From: Mauremys mutica
Lineage: Eukaryota; Chordata; Testudines; Geoemydidae
Assembly: GCF_020497125.1 (NCBI RefSeq)
Contig: NC_059080.1
Span: 69,670,618 to 69,734,617, forward strand
Length of the DNA: 64,000 nucleotides
Direction of reading: 5' to 3'
Part shown: piece by piece, positions 14,011-28,282 of the stretch
Numbering within the stretch: position 1 is the stretch's first letter
Layout: every line of letters begins with the position of its first letter
Notes under the pieces: model-generated
Seen by the model: the letters and a program-made list of their open reading frames with translations, nothing else
Told to the model about the DNA's origin: nothing
Databases searched by the model: none
Translations under genes and position numbers: made by a program

Positions 14011-15059
14011 CCATTATCACTTTGCAGGTTCAGACTTTATATTCTGTATAGCTGTTTTCTCCATTTAGGCAGGATTAGGTCCTTAGTAGCTAATGATCAA
14101 GAATAAAATTGTACCATTCAAATATTTGAACAAAAATTGTAAATTACACATAATTTTGAGGGTCATTCTGGCTAATAATCCCCTAGATTTCACTTCATAG
14201 AGGGACCATAATAAATTAAAATGTCACATAAGATAATGAGTACAACACGCTGCAGCATAAAAAAACCTGTCATATTGATATACACAACAGATTAAAACAG
14301 TGGACCTCTTGTTTTCTGCTTACATGTAAATTAGTCTAAAACTCACTAAAGATTTCAGAAGTCAATATTAATATTAATCAATGTTATTAACCACATTAAC
14401 TATTATTTATATATCTAAATAGTGACGATACAATCCATTGAAATTAAAAAAAACAGCCTATATTTTGTAAAATGTCTATCTAAGCTGAATATAGCTGGCA
14501 CATGTATAACACTATGAATAATCAATGCAGTATTACTTTTTTAAAATTTGACAGATCACTAAAAAAGAATTTTCGTGGCCTCTTTGTTTGCCAAAAATAT
14601 CCACTTTCATAACAATTGACATCAATAGTTCAGTAACCTCAGTAACAATCTTCTACGAGAGTAAAGACTGTGGATGGTGTCTCATATCGAAACTGATAAA
14701 CAATAAGCCATTTCTGCAGAAGAAATGTTTTTGAGTGAATGGTAGCAGACATTGGTGTCTACATACTGTCATAACAATAGAAGTATGATATCTCTTCTCA
14801 CTTAAAACACTACTTCAACGTGTGATAAGAGAAGTCTTGCTTCCCAGAGAAGAGAAGTCTTGATTGTTGCTCTGACAACAAGAACTCAGTGTAGATCTGT
14901 AACAAACTTTGCCAAAATGACAAAAGATTTGCAGCAATCTTTTACTCACTTTTTCCATTATAGATTTCTGTAGTTACTCTGCACTACATTCTGCAGAACA
15001 TTTCTTCTGGTGGGGAAAAATGTCTTCTTTATAGATCCAATTCTGCATACCCCTCGTCA

Positions 15060-15378
15060 GTGTAAATCAGGGGGAGGCAATTTATGGCACGTGTGCCGAA
15101 GGTGGCACGCGAGCTGATTTTCAATGGCACTCACACTGCCCGGGTCCTGGCCTGGGTCCAGGGGGCTCTGCATTTTAATTTCATTTTAAATGAAGCTTCT
15201 TAAACATTTTAAAAACCTTATTTACTTTACATACAACAATAGTTTAGTTATATATTATAGACTTAGAGAAAGAGACCATCTAAAACATTTAAATGTATTA
15301 CCGGCACGCAAAACCTTAAATTAGAGTGAATAAATGAAGACTCAGCACACCACTTCTGAAAGGTTGCCTGGTGTAAAT
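15060..15378. mobile_element. hAT-like non-autonomous element, 8-bp TSD GTGTAAAT
   Basis: The element body is 15068-15370. It starts cagggggaggcaa and ends ggttgcctg. It is flanked by perfect 8-bp direct repeats GTGTAAAT at 15060-15067 and 15371-15378. An 8-bp target duplication with CAGGG-type ends is the signature of hAT transposons. The inside holds 'ggcacgtgtgcc' and 'ggtggcacgcgagc' near the left end and 'ccggcacgcaaaacctt' near the right. The right terminal repeat appears shortened by a few bases. There is no transposase ORF, so it was mobilised in trans. Confidence 0.85.
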
Positions 15379-17587
15379 ACTTGGCAAAGTATTTAGCTAT
15401 TTTTTTTAATTTATTGGGATTTTTTTAAATGTACCTATCCAGTACTCTGGTGAGTAAGGGTTTGCAGGATTAGACCTTAGAAGTAGGTAAGAGAAATGTT
15501 TACCTGTATAGGGCTAGAACCTGTGAATGTTTTAGATAAACTCAAGGGACTTTGTCCTGCACATTATTGTATCATTTACACCAGTGCAAAATGCTACCAG
15601 ATCAGAATGCCAGGACAGCACAGACTCAAACCCAAGGTACATACCAAACTAGTCATGCTAGACAATAATATTGATCAGAACAAAGAAAAGGGAAAATTAA
15701 ACAGAGGGATCCAGTCTCTGTCCATCCATCAATACGAATAAAGCATAAACAAAATATTTCACTTCCATCCAGCCCTTATGCAGAGGCTGCTGTGTAGGGA
15801 CTTCATTCATCTCACAGTTAAATCATGCAAAACACTCACTTGCCCCAGTCCTAAATCAGCATAGCTCTCTAGACTTCAATGGGTGTCAGATCAGGCATTA
15901 GAGTAGCTACCTGTGGCTGTGTCTTGGCTTTTACTACAAAGACCATCAAAGACTCATATGGCAAGTACAATTGTTAGTATCATACAAATATTTTATTGGC
16001 TGAGTTAAGCCTCTTTCTTCCCCCCAAAAGAGTGTCTTTGTGGTTTTTTCAAATGTGTTATTTACTACAATTCCTTGGAGTTGCACATCCTGGTCAGCCA
16101 TGTACATTTTCCCCTGGATGGGATCCATAGCTTTTGCACCAATAAATAATTGACTTTTCCTCATTGTGGCATTTCATTCCCAGTGCTGTGTACTGTTCTT
16201 GTGGATTGCAACTGTTGCAAACAAACTAGAATTACACTGCAATGAAAAACAAAAAATATGGTATAGATGTATCTGGATAGGTACAGGTACGTTTCTCAAG
16301 TCAATGTGATTTATTGTATGTCCTGTTAGAACTGTGCTGGCAATCTGGGACCCAGATTAACTAGGTTCTGGGGCCTGAGTCCAATCTTGTTTATAACAGT
16401 TTTACACAGTAATGCCACTATTTCGGTGGGTCCTTATCTACACTGGTGCTAGTAAGGTTGGAATCAGAGCTCAGGCCTCTCCAAAAAAGATCATGGCCCC
16501 TTTTGGGGGGCACACAAAGTTTAAATGACCTTAGGTCACTAATTCCACCTGAGTAACAATTTTCACAGAACTGGATCATTCTCTTATCTAGCAGATAATT
16601 TTGCAGGGACATTTGCACCCTATCTGCATGATACTGTTTCTATCAGAGAGCTCCATTTGGAAAGAACTGCCAATGATCTCTCACGCACACCAGCATTCAA
16701 AACATGTCCTTGCGATTTCAGGGCAGAGCCACAGGAGGTTTACAAAATGGGAGGCACATATAATTTAACTCCAGGAGCTTTAAAGAGCATTTTCTGGAAT
16801 GTTGCTCTCTTATTACTACTATGTAGCACTTTGCATTGCCACCTGCTGCCAGAGAGAAGCACTGCATTGCATTTTAAATAGTTTATAGAATTGGTTGTTG
16901 GGCGGAGGGGCAAAGTTTTATAATCGCCATCTATTAGATGCTCAGCCAACACATTTAGCATTCAGGCTGAATACTCTGCAGATGATGGGGAAAGGAATGA
17001 GTATACTGTACTTAATCAGAGTTTGTGGTTAGGATTTCAAAGTATAATCAACTGTTAACCTCAAGCGCTATGGGAGAAACATTGACCAAAAAAAAAAAGG
17101 CCCTTTGGGAGGCCTAAGAGATATAGGGCCCAATTCACCCCTGCTACCATGACGCGGGACGCAAAGTGCCCCAACCTATGCCTGATTCATCCACCCCCAA
17201 GGGAATGGCAGGCAGTAGCACTGCACTGCCAGCTATCCCAGGGATTCTCCAAATGAGGGTAGCTTTAAACTGGCGGTCTGTGCTCCATTAGAGTCCTGCT
17301 GAAAGATCACCCAGGGGTGCGGAGATGCATATGCAGTTGAAAATAAAAGTTTGCTTGTGCAAACAAATATGTGTTCACAATACACAGTTCTATCACTCCT
17401 TTCTACATGACAGTGCATATGCGCCTGCCTACCCCTATAGAAGAAAGTATATTTTTTGATAGAATACAAAGGAGACAGTGCACCCAGTAAGCTGTGAAGA
17501 AAATATGTGCATATGAAAAAATCTTCAGACTGTGACCTTTTACACATAAACACTTCACCGTTTTATGGCATATATGCATATTCAGAA

Positions 17588-18056
17588 CATAGGAATTGCC
17601 AAATCATATCAGACTAATCATCCATCTAGTCCAGTATCTGACTTTGGTCAGTGCCAGCTGCTTCACAGGAAGCTGCAAGAAACCTGTAGTGGACTATTAT
17701 AGAATAACCTGCCAACATGGGATGTTTCTTTCTAGTCCCCAGCAGTTAGTGGTTGGTATATGCCCTGAAATGTGAGGGGTTTATACCTCCATCTAATTTA
17801 AAAATAAAAATCTATGTAACTGTGGGTGTTCTCTTTAGCTCTGTATGAATGTCTAATCCTGTTTCTGAATTCTACTAAGATATTGCCCTCATTGCTGTCT
17901 AGTAACACTGAGTTCCAGAGGTTTATCATGTATGGAATACAAACATTTCTTTTTAAATGCTCTGCTCTTAATTTCAACACTGAATGCCTCCTGACGGCAG
18001 TCTCATGTCAAATATTTTTAAGAAAGAAAAATATTGAACGAATTCTTCCTCTACAG
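17588..18056. repeat. CR1-like LINE remnant
   Basis: It begins 'taggaattgcca' with 'catccatctagtccagtatctgac' downstream and continues through 'gcccccag'-like and 'gggtttatacctcc' stretches. The part to about 18056 ('ctgagttccagaggtttatcat', 'attcttcctct') reads as the same old LINE. It is abruptly cut by the small inverted-repeat element at 18057. Orientation and exact family are uncertain. Confidence 0.5.
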
Positions 18057-18238
18057 TACACCTCTACCCCGATATAACGTGACCTGATATAACACGAATT
18101 CGGATATAACGCAGTAAAGCAGCGCGCGGGGGGGAAGGGGGGGGGACCTGCAAGCTCTGGCAGATCAAAGCAAGTTCAATATAACATGGTAAGATATTTT
18201 GGCTCCCGAGGACAGCATTATATCAGGGTAGAAGTGTT
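18057..18238. mobile_element. Small inverted-repeat DNA element (CCCCGATATAAC ends)
   Basis: The left end tacacctctaccccgatata is inverted at the right end as atatcagggtagaagtgttt, giving roughly 22-bp terminal repeats with a few mismatches. The interior repeats 'gatataac' three times and has a GC-rich 'agcgcgcggggggg' stretch. TA-flanking suggests a Tc1/mariner-Tigger-type MITE, but the target site is degraded. Confidence 0.7.
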
Positions 18239-21161
18239 TCATTTCCAGTTATATTACAGATTATTTATATTCATTAGGAAACCAGTGAGGTTATGTCAGT
18301 ATAACAATAATAAATGCAATTCGTTTTAAAATGTGCATGTTCAATTTTTTTGCATAGGATATACATCCTGTCATGTCTTATTGTTTAATTCAAGATGTGC
18401 TTCTTGGCAGCCATAATGCATAAGCAACTTCTATTTTCATGTGCAAAGGAGAGACTGCGGCAGGATAGGAAGCGTCTCTAGTGTAAGTGACAGCCAGATA
18501 ATTTTTTTTAAATTAAGATTAGGATAGGCAGAATGATGACTCCTTGGGATAAATAAAAGAGATCTCTTCTGATCAAACCCAGAAATAAACATCCTGCAGA
18601 ACAGTTATGTAACGGATGAAGGCAGGAAATCACCTCTTGTTATTATAAAACAAATCTAAATTATTTCAGAAAATTCTGGCCTTAGCACAGAGATGTCTAC
18701 TATGTTAGCGAAAAATACTCCCTTACTTGTGGACAGTGGGCTATGCAGGTGCTCAGCATCTTTGAAGATCAGGCCACTTATACATGAGCATAAATGTAGA
18801 TTTAGGTGCCTAATTTTAGGTGCTTTTTTTTAAATGTATGCCCTATATTTTTATGGGAAATCAGTATTTGCTTCTCTAGACACTGATTCTACAACATGAT
18901 CCCATATGTCCATGTGCAGTTCCCCAGGGACCCTGCTCAAGCTCAAGTGTCTGTGTGTATGGATCCCATTGCTCGGGGCCTGATTAACACCATTGAAATA
19001 TGAGAGTCTTTCTGCTGACTTCACTGAGAATGAGTCTGGCCCTTCGTGTGTGCTTCATTTCACATGACACAATGTGAAGGAACTGGCTTTTGAAGCTGAG
19101 AAAACTATCACAACAAACATTTTTGTCAGTAAATATAGCGACTAAATCTTTTTTAAATATTTGTCTTTGATATAAACAAAATCTTGAAAACAACCCACTA
19201 CGTTTTCAACGTGACCTGCTGAGTTGAAGTCACGTGATGCCCATTGATTACAACAGGCATCTCATTTGGCTCCAATCCAGCAAAGCACTTACCCGTATGC
19301 TTGGGACTTCCCTAGCATAGCAGGAGATCCTCAGGATCAACTGTCAGCAGTTGAGTGGCTAGCAGCAATGTCCCATGGCCACTGTCTCTGAGCTCTGAAA
19401 GGAATTTTGCATTTGGAATGGGGTGCAGTCTTTGGGACAGAATTGTTAGAACCAGAGAGTCCCCCAAGTTCTTACCACCCCCATGAGCTATGTCAAAGCA
19501 CACATTCCTCCAGTAATGGCCAAAACTGACTCCTGCTTTGTTGCCAAATGCATGAGGGACACACCTGGGGCTCAGCAAGGTTATGTTAGCACTTGACATT
19601 GGTCTATATCCACTGCAGGTTTGCCATCATGCTTTCCCTGGAAGCCAGCCCTCTGCTTTGCTGGTGAACAGTTTGGGACCCCCTTGGGGACAGCAGCAGG
19701 GAGTTTTCAAACTAACTCTGCCTGTTTGCTCCCAGAATCAGAATCTGCATGAAGCCACAGAGCACTGTAGGCAAGTTCAAATTTGTCATTTGAAACACAC
19801 AACTCAGAAACTGAATTCACTGAAGGGGAAAGGATTCTGGACATCATCATATACAGCGTCCTCCTGCAGCTGTTAGGGGACCCTAGTCAGAACTTCTTAT
19901 TCAAGAAAAATGCTCATTGTACTCAAAGTCTAGCTAGCTGAGTACAGGGAATAAGGAGTGCACAAGGGACAAAGAAGACATAGCACTGGATATGGTGCTG
20001 TCAGCTGTACAGACCATATCTGACAAATCATTTAGGGGAAAAAATTGCATTCCATGCCACAGCATGAAGAGGTTAGTCATAGCAAAAATTTCTGTGGAAT
20101 GTTCCCAATTCATTCAGTGTAAAAATAATCCCAGTGATATCAATGGAACTGCCCTTAAGAAAGAAATTCACCTAAACTTCTGGATGTGAAAAACCTAGAT
20201 AGGCATTGATTGGAAACTTCCCTTAGTAAGAACCACACTGGAATTTGCAATAGTTTCTGACACTTGAATATATTGCCAGGGAGATAAAAGAAGAAACTAA
20301 TATTTCATCTGAGTTGGATGGATTTTATTTCTTTGATGCTAGATGAAAGGATTGTCTTTGGCAAGGAAACAATGGGCTCTCATTGCAGCACGTATATCCA
20401 AATTGGAAATTGTGACATTTTTCTCTGCTTTCTCAAAGTAAAGAAAACAATTCAGAAGCAATGGCAACCAATGCCTTGGAGTTTTTGACATCAACAATGC
20501 TAACCAAGATAATGCTGGATGGGAATCTGATTTTGCTTAGCATAGAGACAGTGTAGCATCTGTCCTTAACAGATAAGCAAAACAAAAATAAGCCCTGATT
20601 TTTCTCCCATGGAAATCAATAGGAAAACTCCAGTTGCTAGTGTATATTCTATCGAAGGAAAAATTGGGTGCCTTGCACACAGTGTGAAGAAATAAATGAT
20701 TTCAGATGTATGACAACAAATAATTTCAGAACAGCTTTAATCAACTAAACAGTGTACTGTCCTCATCCTGAGAGGCAAAACATCAGATTATGTACTGATG
20801 CAGGCTGCCAGCTCTCCTGGAGACTCCAGAAGTTGTGTCGGTAAAAGTGGGTGGTGGCAATGGAAGGACGGTGGCCCGATGACCTGCTCAAAAAATGAAA
20901 TGGAAGAAGCAACCCAACCAGCAACCACTGCAGATCCCTAAAGGCCAATGCTATGGAGAGGTGTGCTCTTGTCATCCAGGCTTACACAGAATGGCATTGG
21001 GGGAAGATGTTCTTACCCAGACATGAGAAGACACATTTCTCTTAGACAGACATAGGCAGATAAGATATGTGAGAAGATATACATCAAAGCTAGACATGAT
21101 AGGCCATCATCATGAGGAGCTGTGTGCCTTCAGCTAAACTTGGGCAGATATAAGGAGACAC

Positions 21162-21300
21162 ATTATTATTGTTTGTATTACAGCAGAGCATAGGGATCCC
21201 AAATAAAATCATAGCACTGTTGTGTTGTGCACTGTACAAACACAGAGTAAGAGACAGTCACTGCCTGTTTACAATTTAAATAGACAAGACAGATAAAGGG
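21162..21300. repeat. Dispersed old repeat, copy 1 of 3
   Basis: The sequence 'attattgtttgtattacagcag...aatcatagcactgttgtg...gcactgtacaaacacagagtaagagacagtcactgcc' matches in order the copies at 37140-37310 and 38707-38830. The family is ancient, with a conserved 'ctgtacaaacaca' core. I cannot name it with certainty. Confidence 0.55.
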
Positions 21301-22401
21301 TTGTTGAAAGGGATATAACATACAAGCAGAATAAACACATTCCTCTGAGCTAGACGAAGGCAGACCAATGCTTGGAGAAGACATGGGCACTGCAGTTCTT
21401 TCAGGGAGCAGCATTTCTCTCCACCACAGATGGGCAGACCAGATTTCCAGGGAAATATGTTCTTCTAAACCAACTGCGGACAGACTAGTGCCATTAGGTA
21501 GTACATTTCTCCTAGCTTGGTCATTTATCCTGGGATCATTACAGTAAATTGCATTGTAACTCAGTGGGAAATCTTCCAGGAAATGTCTCTGGGTAAAACC
21601 AGGAGAGGGGAAATCAAATACTTCTGCATCAAAATTATTTTCAGGTGCCTGAGATCTCTAGCCTATTTCATGGTATCCTTCACTTCTGTTAATCACTCCA
21701 ACTTGGGGAACACACAAACTGGAGACAACACAATGCAACCAACTTCACAGACTCCATTGCTGAGGCCTGACAAATTGTGATGTCTTGATTCTGGAAAATC
21801 TCTAACTTCCTGTTTTCCCCGATTACTCTCTCCCACCTTTGTCCACTTCCCCAAGAACTATGTCTTCTTTGTGATTTCCCTCAGCTTCTCTCAGCCCCAC
21901 CAGCTTTTTGTCCTTTTCCACTATCTATCCCACTCAGCTGCTGAATGAGGGTATTGGGCCACAAGTTACCGCTCTCAATCGTCCCTCACCAATCACTGCC
22001 ACATTATGCAGGTGAGAGAGTTGGGCACTGAGACTGCCACAGTGTGTGGGTGGAGGGCAGAAGGAAAATTGGACATGCTTCCTATCTCTGCAGCTCATTG
22101 TGCCACTCTTCAGCCTCAGAGATGCTACTGGAAATTATAGAGGTTGAGATAGCAAGGTGCGGGGAGAAGTCAGTTCCAGGCCTCTCTCTTGCCATACTGG
22201 TGGCTAGTGCCTAGAAGACAGCTTTTATTTATGACTCAGCCAACTGCCCAAAACATTGTCCAGGAATGTGTGCCTGGATTCCATACCGTGGGAAAGTCCT
22301 GGGGAGGTTGGCAGGCAGGTCAAATGGCACTTACAGGACCTATAGTTTTCTCTGTCACCTCAAGTTTCAATTTACTGCACCAACATCCACAATCCCATTA
22401 A

Positions 22402-23192
<791 letters not shown>

Positions 23193-23640
23193 AAAAAAAA
23201 AAATGCAAAAAATTGAAAACCAAACTAAGAAAAAACCTTACTTGCTTTAAATGGAGCTACTTTTCTCAACAATACCAAAAATACCCAACGGACACTTGAC
23301 AAAGAAATCTAAGTGTCTGAACATGGCAAATGAGACCTATATTAGCACCTGGAGAAAAGAGATGAGAAATAAAGACATGGCCAAATTCACATGCAACTTT
23401 GTTTTGTCTGCTAATGTGGAGATCCTGTTCACTTCAGTGCACGCAAGTGATGCGGTGTTTTACAAATTTTCAGAACTAACTACAAATATTAGTAATAGGG
23501 GCAATGACTACATTTAAATATTATATTCATGTCTTCCATCAAACATGAAGCATTTTGGTATTGAATGGTTTTCTTTTATACTTATATATTTTATTTCTGT
23601 TTACTTAGTTGTGATTTTTCAAATGATCAGAAAGGAATAA

Positions 23641-23681
23641 GGCCCCTAAATCTCATTAAATTTCAATGAGATTTAGGGGCC
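23641..23681. repeat. Perfect 17-bp-arm hairpin
   Basis: The left arm ggcccctaaatctcatt (23641-23657) and the right arm aatgagatttaggggcc (23665-23681) are exact reverse complements around a 7-base loop (aaatttc). It is probably a young or well preserved copy of the short palindromic MITEs found across the window. Confidence 0.85.
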
Positions 23682-23903
23682 TAACTCCCTTTAGGGCCCC
23701 TTTGCTATTCCTATACTTAATTGCATTACAGCTTCATGAGTTTCTGCTCTAACGCCTGTAACACTGGTGTAAATTGGCACAGCTAATGGAGCAATGCCTA
23801 TTTACTCAACCTATTTTCCAGTAACATTCTAGTTGGACAACTTGAGTCCATATTGGTTGAACTTCTCTAACTTTGCTTAACTGAAGTAAGAGCTGTTCTA
23901 TTA

Positions 23904-24303
23904 CAGTAGAACCTCAGAGTTACAAACCCCAGAGTTATGGACTGACCGGTCAACCACACACATCATTTGGAACCGGAAGTCTGCAATCAGGCAGCAGCAG
24001 AGACAACAAAACAAAAACAAGGCAATTACAGTACAGTACTGTGTTAAATGTCAACTATTAAAATATAAAGGAACATTTAAAAAAAAAGATATGACAAGGT
24101 AAGGAAACTTTCTGTGCTTGTATCATTTAAATTCAGATAGTTAAAAGCAGCATTTTTCTACTGCATAGTAAAGTTTCAAAGCTGTATTACATCAATGTTT
24201 AGTTGTAAACTTTTGAAAGAACAATCATAATGTTTTGTTACAAACATTTCAAAGTTACAAACAACCTCTATTCCCAACATGTTTGTAACTCTGAGGATCT
24301 ACT
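23904..24303. mobile_element. Tigger-like MITE with ~24-bp TIRs
   Basis: The left terminus cagtagaacctcagagttac is inverted at the right end as gtaactctgaggatctacta, with 1-2 mismatches over about 24 bp. TA sits at or near both ends (ttacagtag, ctactata). The CAGTA.. ends with TA target sites are typical of pogo/Tigger elements. The 400-bp body is AT-rich and lacks a transposase ORF. A copy of the 'gttacaaac' motif is repeated just inside each end. Confidence 0.75.
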
Positions 24304-26567
24304 ATACTTTTGTGTCCTGTTGGATATGATGCCTAAAAAAAATCGTACACATTACCGAAAGTTATTTTAGATAAGCAAATTAAACCCTTAGTGTTGACTC
24401 ACAATGACAAGCTAATTAAATGGTATGTTGAGAGTTCTTTCTTCTACAGAAAAAAATCAGAGCAATTGCACTTCTGAATATTTTTGCATGGCCCGATGTA
24501 CATGTAATACATGATTTATGATTGATCAGGGTGCAAAGCCAATGAGACATGTTGCTGGTTACTCAGTCACAAAGGCACCTTGAATGTTATAAAGGATTTT
24601 TAGTATCTCAGTTCGGATTTAAAAAAACAATAAGCCCTGAAAGCAGAACTTGGTGTGATGATAGAGATAAGGAGGCTTCCAGAAGCCGCAGCCAGGGTTG
24701 ATTAGAACTGTGGAGAAAGGATTCACTTCACTCTAGAGAGAAGAAAGGAATAAAGATGACAGGGAAAAATTTCAAGTAACTAAAAGAAGTTTTTGCTAAC
24801 AGTGTAGTATATAGTGTGTGTTTTGGCTCTCCCTGAAAAAAAAACAAAAAAACCCTGCTACCCTAGTAATAGCCTTCACTCCATGTTAATCTTCCCTTTA
24901 AACTGACCAGTTGGAGGGGAAAAAACGCTGGTGTGCCACAATACTCTATTATGATGGTATAATTATAAATGAGAGGGATGGGTCCTGCTCTCATTGAATG
25001 TCAAAACTCCCATGGACTTCAAGGGGAACAGGATCAGGCCCAGAGTTCCTAGGAACAGTTAACTACATATTGCATCACATCCTGCAAATGGGGAAATGAA
25101 CTTCGCAACTTTGTCGCAGATATTGTCATCTGATATTACCAAGCATTCCCTCACTTATGAAAGGGAAATGGTTAGATGGTACCATTGCTTCCTGATACAA
25201 AGCTTGTTAAAGTATTATTCCATTCAGTTCTGTTGGTTCTTGGATCAGGCCTTATAGAGTTATAGTCCATCTCTTTTCGGTCTTCTGGTGTGTTCCATAT
25301 GAAACTCTTTAGAAACTTCATTCAACCTTTTTTTAAAAATGACATAGTAAAAATATCTTGTAATTACAGGGCGATTTTAGAGACTATGAGCCAAATTCAG
25401 AGGAGACAAACAGTGGGAGGAAAGAGTGTAAGCAGGCATCAGCTGCTGTTAACTAGTATACCTTGTACATTGATGGAGTAGGAAGGCAGGATTGCATCAG
25501 AAAGTGCAATTGACAGGAGGGTGTACAAAGATGTAGGATAAAGCAGGGGCCAGTAGAAAATCATGCTGAACACTGCTAGTTTGCAATGCTGTATGGGAAG
25601 ATGGTCAGGTATGGGTGTGTTTGTTTGGGTGCCTGTGAGAACAGCGAACATGGCAGCCCTAGAGGGTGAGTAACCTTATTGGCATGATACCTTAAAAAGC
25701 TATGTTTGACAAATACCCAAAGAGAACTCCAAAATCACTGGTTAGTGTTGTCTCATCAGCGTTGAAATACCTTGCCACTGCATGAATTAAATGAAAAGCC
25801 AAACCAAAAGAAAGCAGTGGAGATATGAGGAGCCTTAGCCTAATTGAGTTCCCAAGGAAGCCAATAGCCAAACTCTCACTGACATGAATAGTGTAGAATC
25901 AGGCCCTAAGTGGGGGTGGGGGGAAAATCCCACTGAGCTTCGCCAGTGAGAAGCAGGAGGAGAGGATGAAGGATAGTAGTTATATGATGTAGACAGACAT
26001 CACTGGGATTTTTTGTGTAAACTCTGGCACAACTCAATCCATACTCTAGAGTTATATCCCCATATTACCGTGGTATGCGACACCCTGGGTCAGGTGAAAT
26101 GTATGTGAAGAAGGCTAGAGGCTGTCAGCCCACTGGGAGTCAGATCAGTTGTGGACTAAAGGGTATTATAGTCCTATGCTATCATTGTCTTAGAGTGCTG
26201 AGACTGATTTTCCTCAACTGCACCATAGCATGGGCAGCAATGGGCTTTCCCAAAGATCATTCAGGATTAAGAGGCAAGGAGCTTTGCGTGACATCCACCC
26301 CTAAATGTGTGAGGTGGGGATAACCACCACCCAGTGCTCTTTGCAGACAAGGCCCCAAGAAAGAAGAACACATAGGAAAAGGGACAGACTACTGCATTAG
26401 CCCAATTATCCCATATGTTCATGGACTTGGGTGATGCTCTTGAGTAGGAAAAGATCCTAAACCCATTAACTGATTTCAGGTAGGTTCACATTTGCACTTG
26501 AACATTTCACAAAACCCTACCTACATTATAATATGGTCTTTTTTACACAAGGTGAGAAGAACAGGTC

Positions 26568-26808
26568 TAGTGGCTAGAGCATAGGATGGAAAACTAGGAA
26601 CTCTTAAATTCTAATCCAGCTCAGACATTGATTCTTCATGTAATCTTGAGCACCTAAACCCTCTGCTTCACTTTCCTCATCTGTATACTGGGGGTAATAA
26701 TGGTTGTTAACATATTTCAGAGGGGTGTTGTGATGACTGACTAGTCAATGTGTGTCAAGCACTTTGAAGATTGAAAGTGCTGTATAAAGTGCTAAGCACT
26801 ATTGTGAT
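26568..26808 (+). repeat. MIR/CORE-like SINE, nearly full length
   Basis: The tRNA-like head 'ggtctagtggctagagcataggatgg' is followed by 'ttctaatccagctcagacattg', the core 'tttcctcatctgtatactggggg' and a tail 'aagcactttgaagattgaaagtgctgtataaagtgc'. The order is that of a complete MIR-type SINE with an L2/CR1-like 3' part. Confidence 0.65.
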
Positions 26809-27786
26809 CTCACTGTATGAATAAAACAACAGGCAAAGAACATATATGAATTATCTAGTGCAGTAGGGAACAGCAGTTAAAGAAGCAGGGGGTTAGAATT
26901 GGGGATGGAAGGCCAGTGACCAGAATTCTCGAAGAGAAAGACCCAAAGCAAGAGCCATGTAAAGGCAAGCCCTAGCACTCAGCGAGATAAACCAGGTGTG
27001 CCCTTGATCATTTTATAATTATAAATGCAATAAAGAAAGATAGATGCTGGTGAGTAGCTGGGTAGTTCAAGGGATTCTGAAGCTTTCACCATTAAGTTGC
27101 CATTTGAAATCCAGTCCAGATTGGAAGTAGTCAAAGCAACATGTGGTGTGTGGCCTACTGTTGACTATTAGTGGCTTCAGTTCCTTGTCTACATCACAAA
27201 ATGCATCACCACCACGTTGGTACCAGCTGGCAGTCTTACCAGAGAAGTCAAGCTTCCAGTAGACAGAGGGTGCGGTTTTCAAAAGTGCCATGGAGCACAA
27301 ATCCTTAGTGGCAGGTCAGTGGTATTCAGTGATGAGCTGCCAAAATATTAACAACCGGTTCCCTCCTCCTCACCCCATGAGGGGGTCATGCCCCCCCGGG
27401 ACTCCTGCCCCATCCAACCCCCATGTTTCTTGACACCCCACCCCCAGAATCCCTGCCCCATCCACCCCCCTTCCCTGTCCCCTAACTGCACCCTGCCGCC
27501 CCATCCAACCCCTCCTCTTATTCCTGATGGCCCCCCGGGACCCCTGCCCCATCCAACCACCCCTTCTCTCTGTCCCTGACTGCCCCCTACCACCTCATCC
27601 AACCCGTGCTCCTTCCTGACTGCCCCTCGGGACCCTTACCCCCATTCAATCCCCCTGTTCCCTGCCCTCTGACTGCCCTGACCCCTATCCATTCCCCCAC
27701 AACCCACCGAACACCCCCTCCCTGCTCCCTGCCCCCTTACCACACTGCTTGGGGCCGGGACCGGGTCCGCTCCACCAGGACCGCGA

Positions 27787-27958
27787 CTGGCGCCGCGGGG
27801 CCCGACTCCCCGAGCCGGGCCGGAGCCGCTCGGCCGGCACCGGGACCGGCGCTGTGGGGCCCGACTCCCCGAGCCGGGCTGGAGCCACTCGGCCGGCACC
27901 GGGACTGGCACCGCGGGGCCTGACTCCCCAAGCCGGGCTGGAGCTACGCGGCCGGGAC
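27787..27958. repeat. GC-rich minisatellite, 3 x 59 bp
   Basis: Units start near 27787, 27846 and 27905 and share 'ggggcccgactccccgagcc' type sequence with a few substitutions. The repeat lies inside the hAT-type composite element and is rich in CpG. Confidence 0.85.
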
Positions 27959-28210
27959 CAGCCCGAGCCGGGGGCGCTCGCCGGAGCCAGGGGGAGCTGG
28001 ACTGGGCTGCGTGCGCCGTGCCTCCCTTGAGCCCTCCGCGTATCCGCTCCCCCCCGCCCGGCTTACCTGCCTGCTCCTTGTTTCAGGCTTCCCGCGAAGA
28101 TTTGATTCGGGGGAAGCAAGGGAAGAGGAGGAGGAGGAGGGCGGAGCGTTCAGGGGAGAGGGGGAGGTGAGCTGGGGCCGGGGGCCTGATGGACAGCTGC
28201 CCGAGCCTTT

Positions 28211-28282
28211 GTTAAATTTAGAAGCTTTTTTAGAACCAGTTGTCCTGGAACAACCGGTTCTAAAAAGGCTTCTAAATTTAAC
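28211..28282. repeat. Large hairpin inside the composite element
   Basis: The left arm gttaaatttagaagc...tagaaccagttgt pairs with the right arm acaaccggttcta...gcttctaaatttaac around the loop tcctgga. About 32 bp per arm pair, with few mismatches. Confidence 0.85.
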
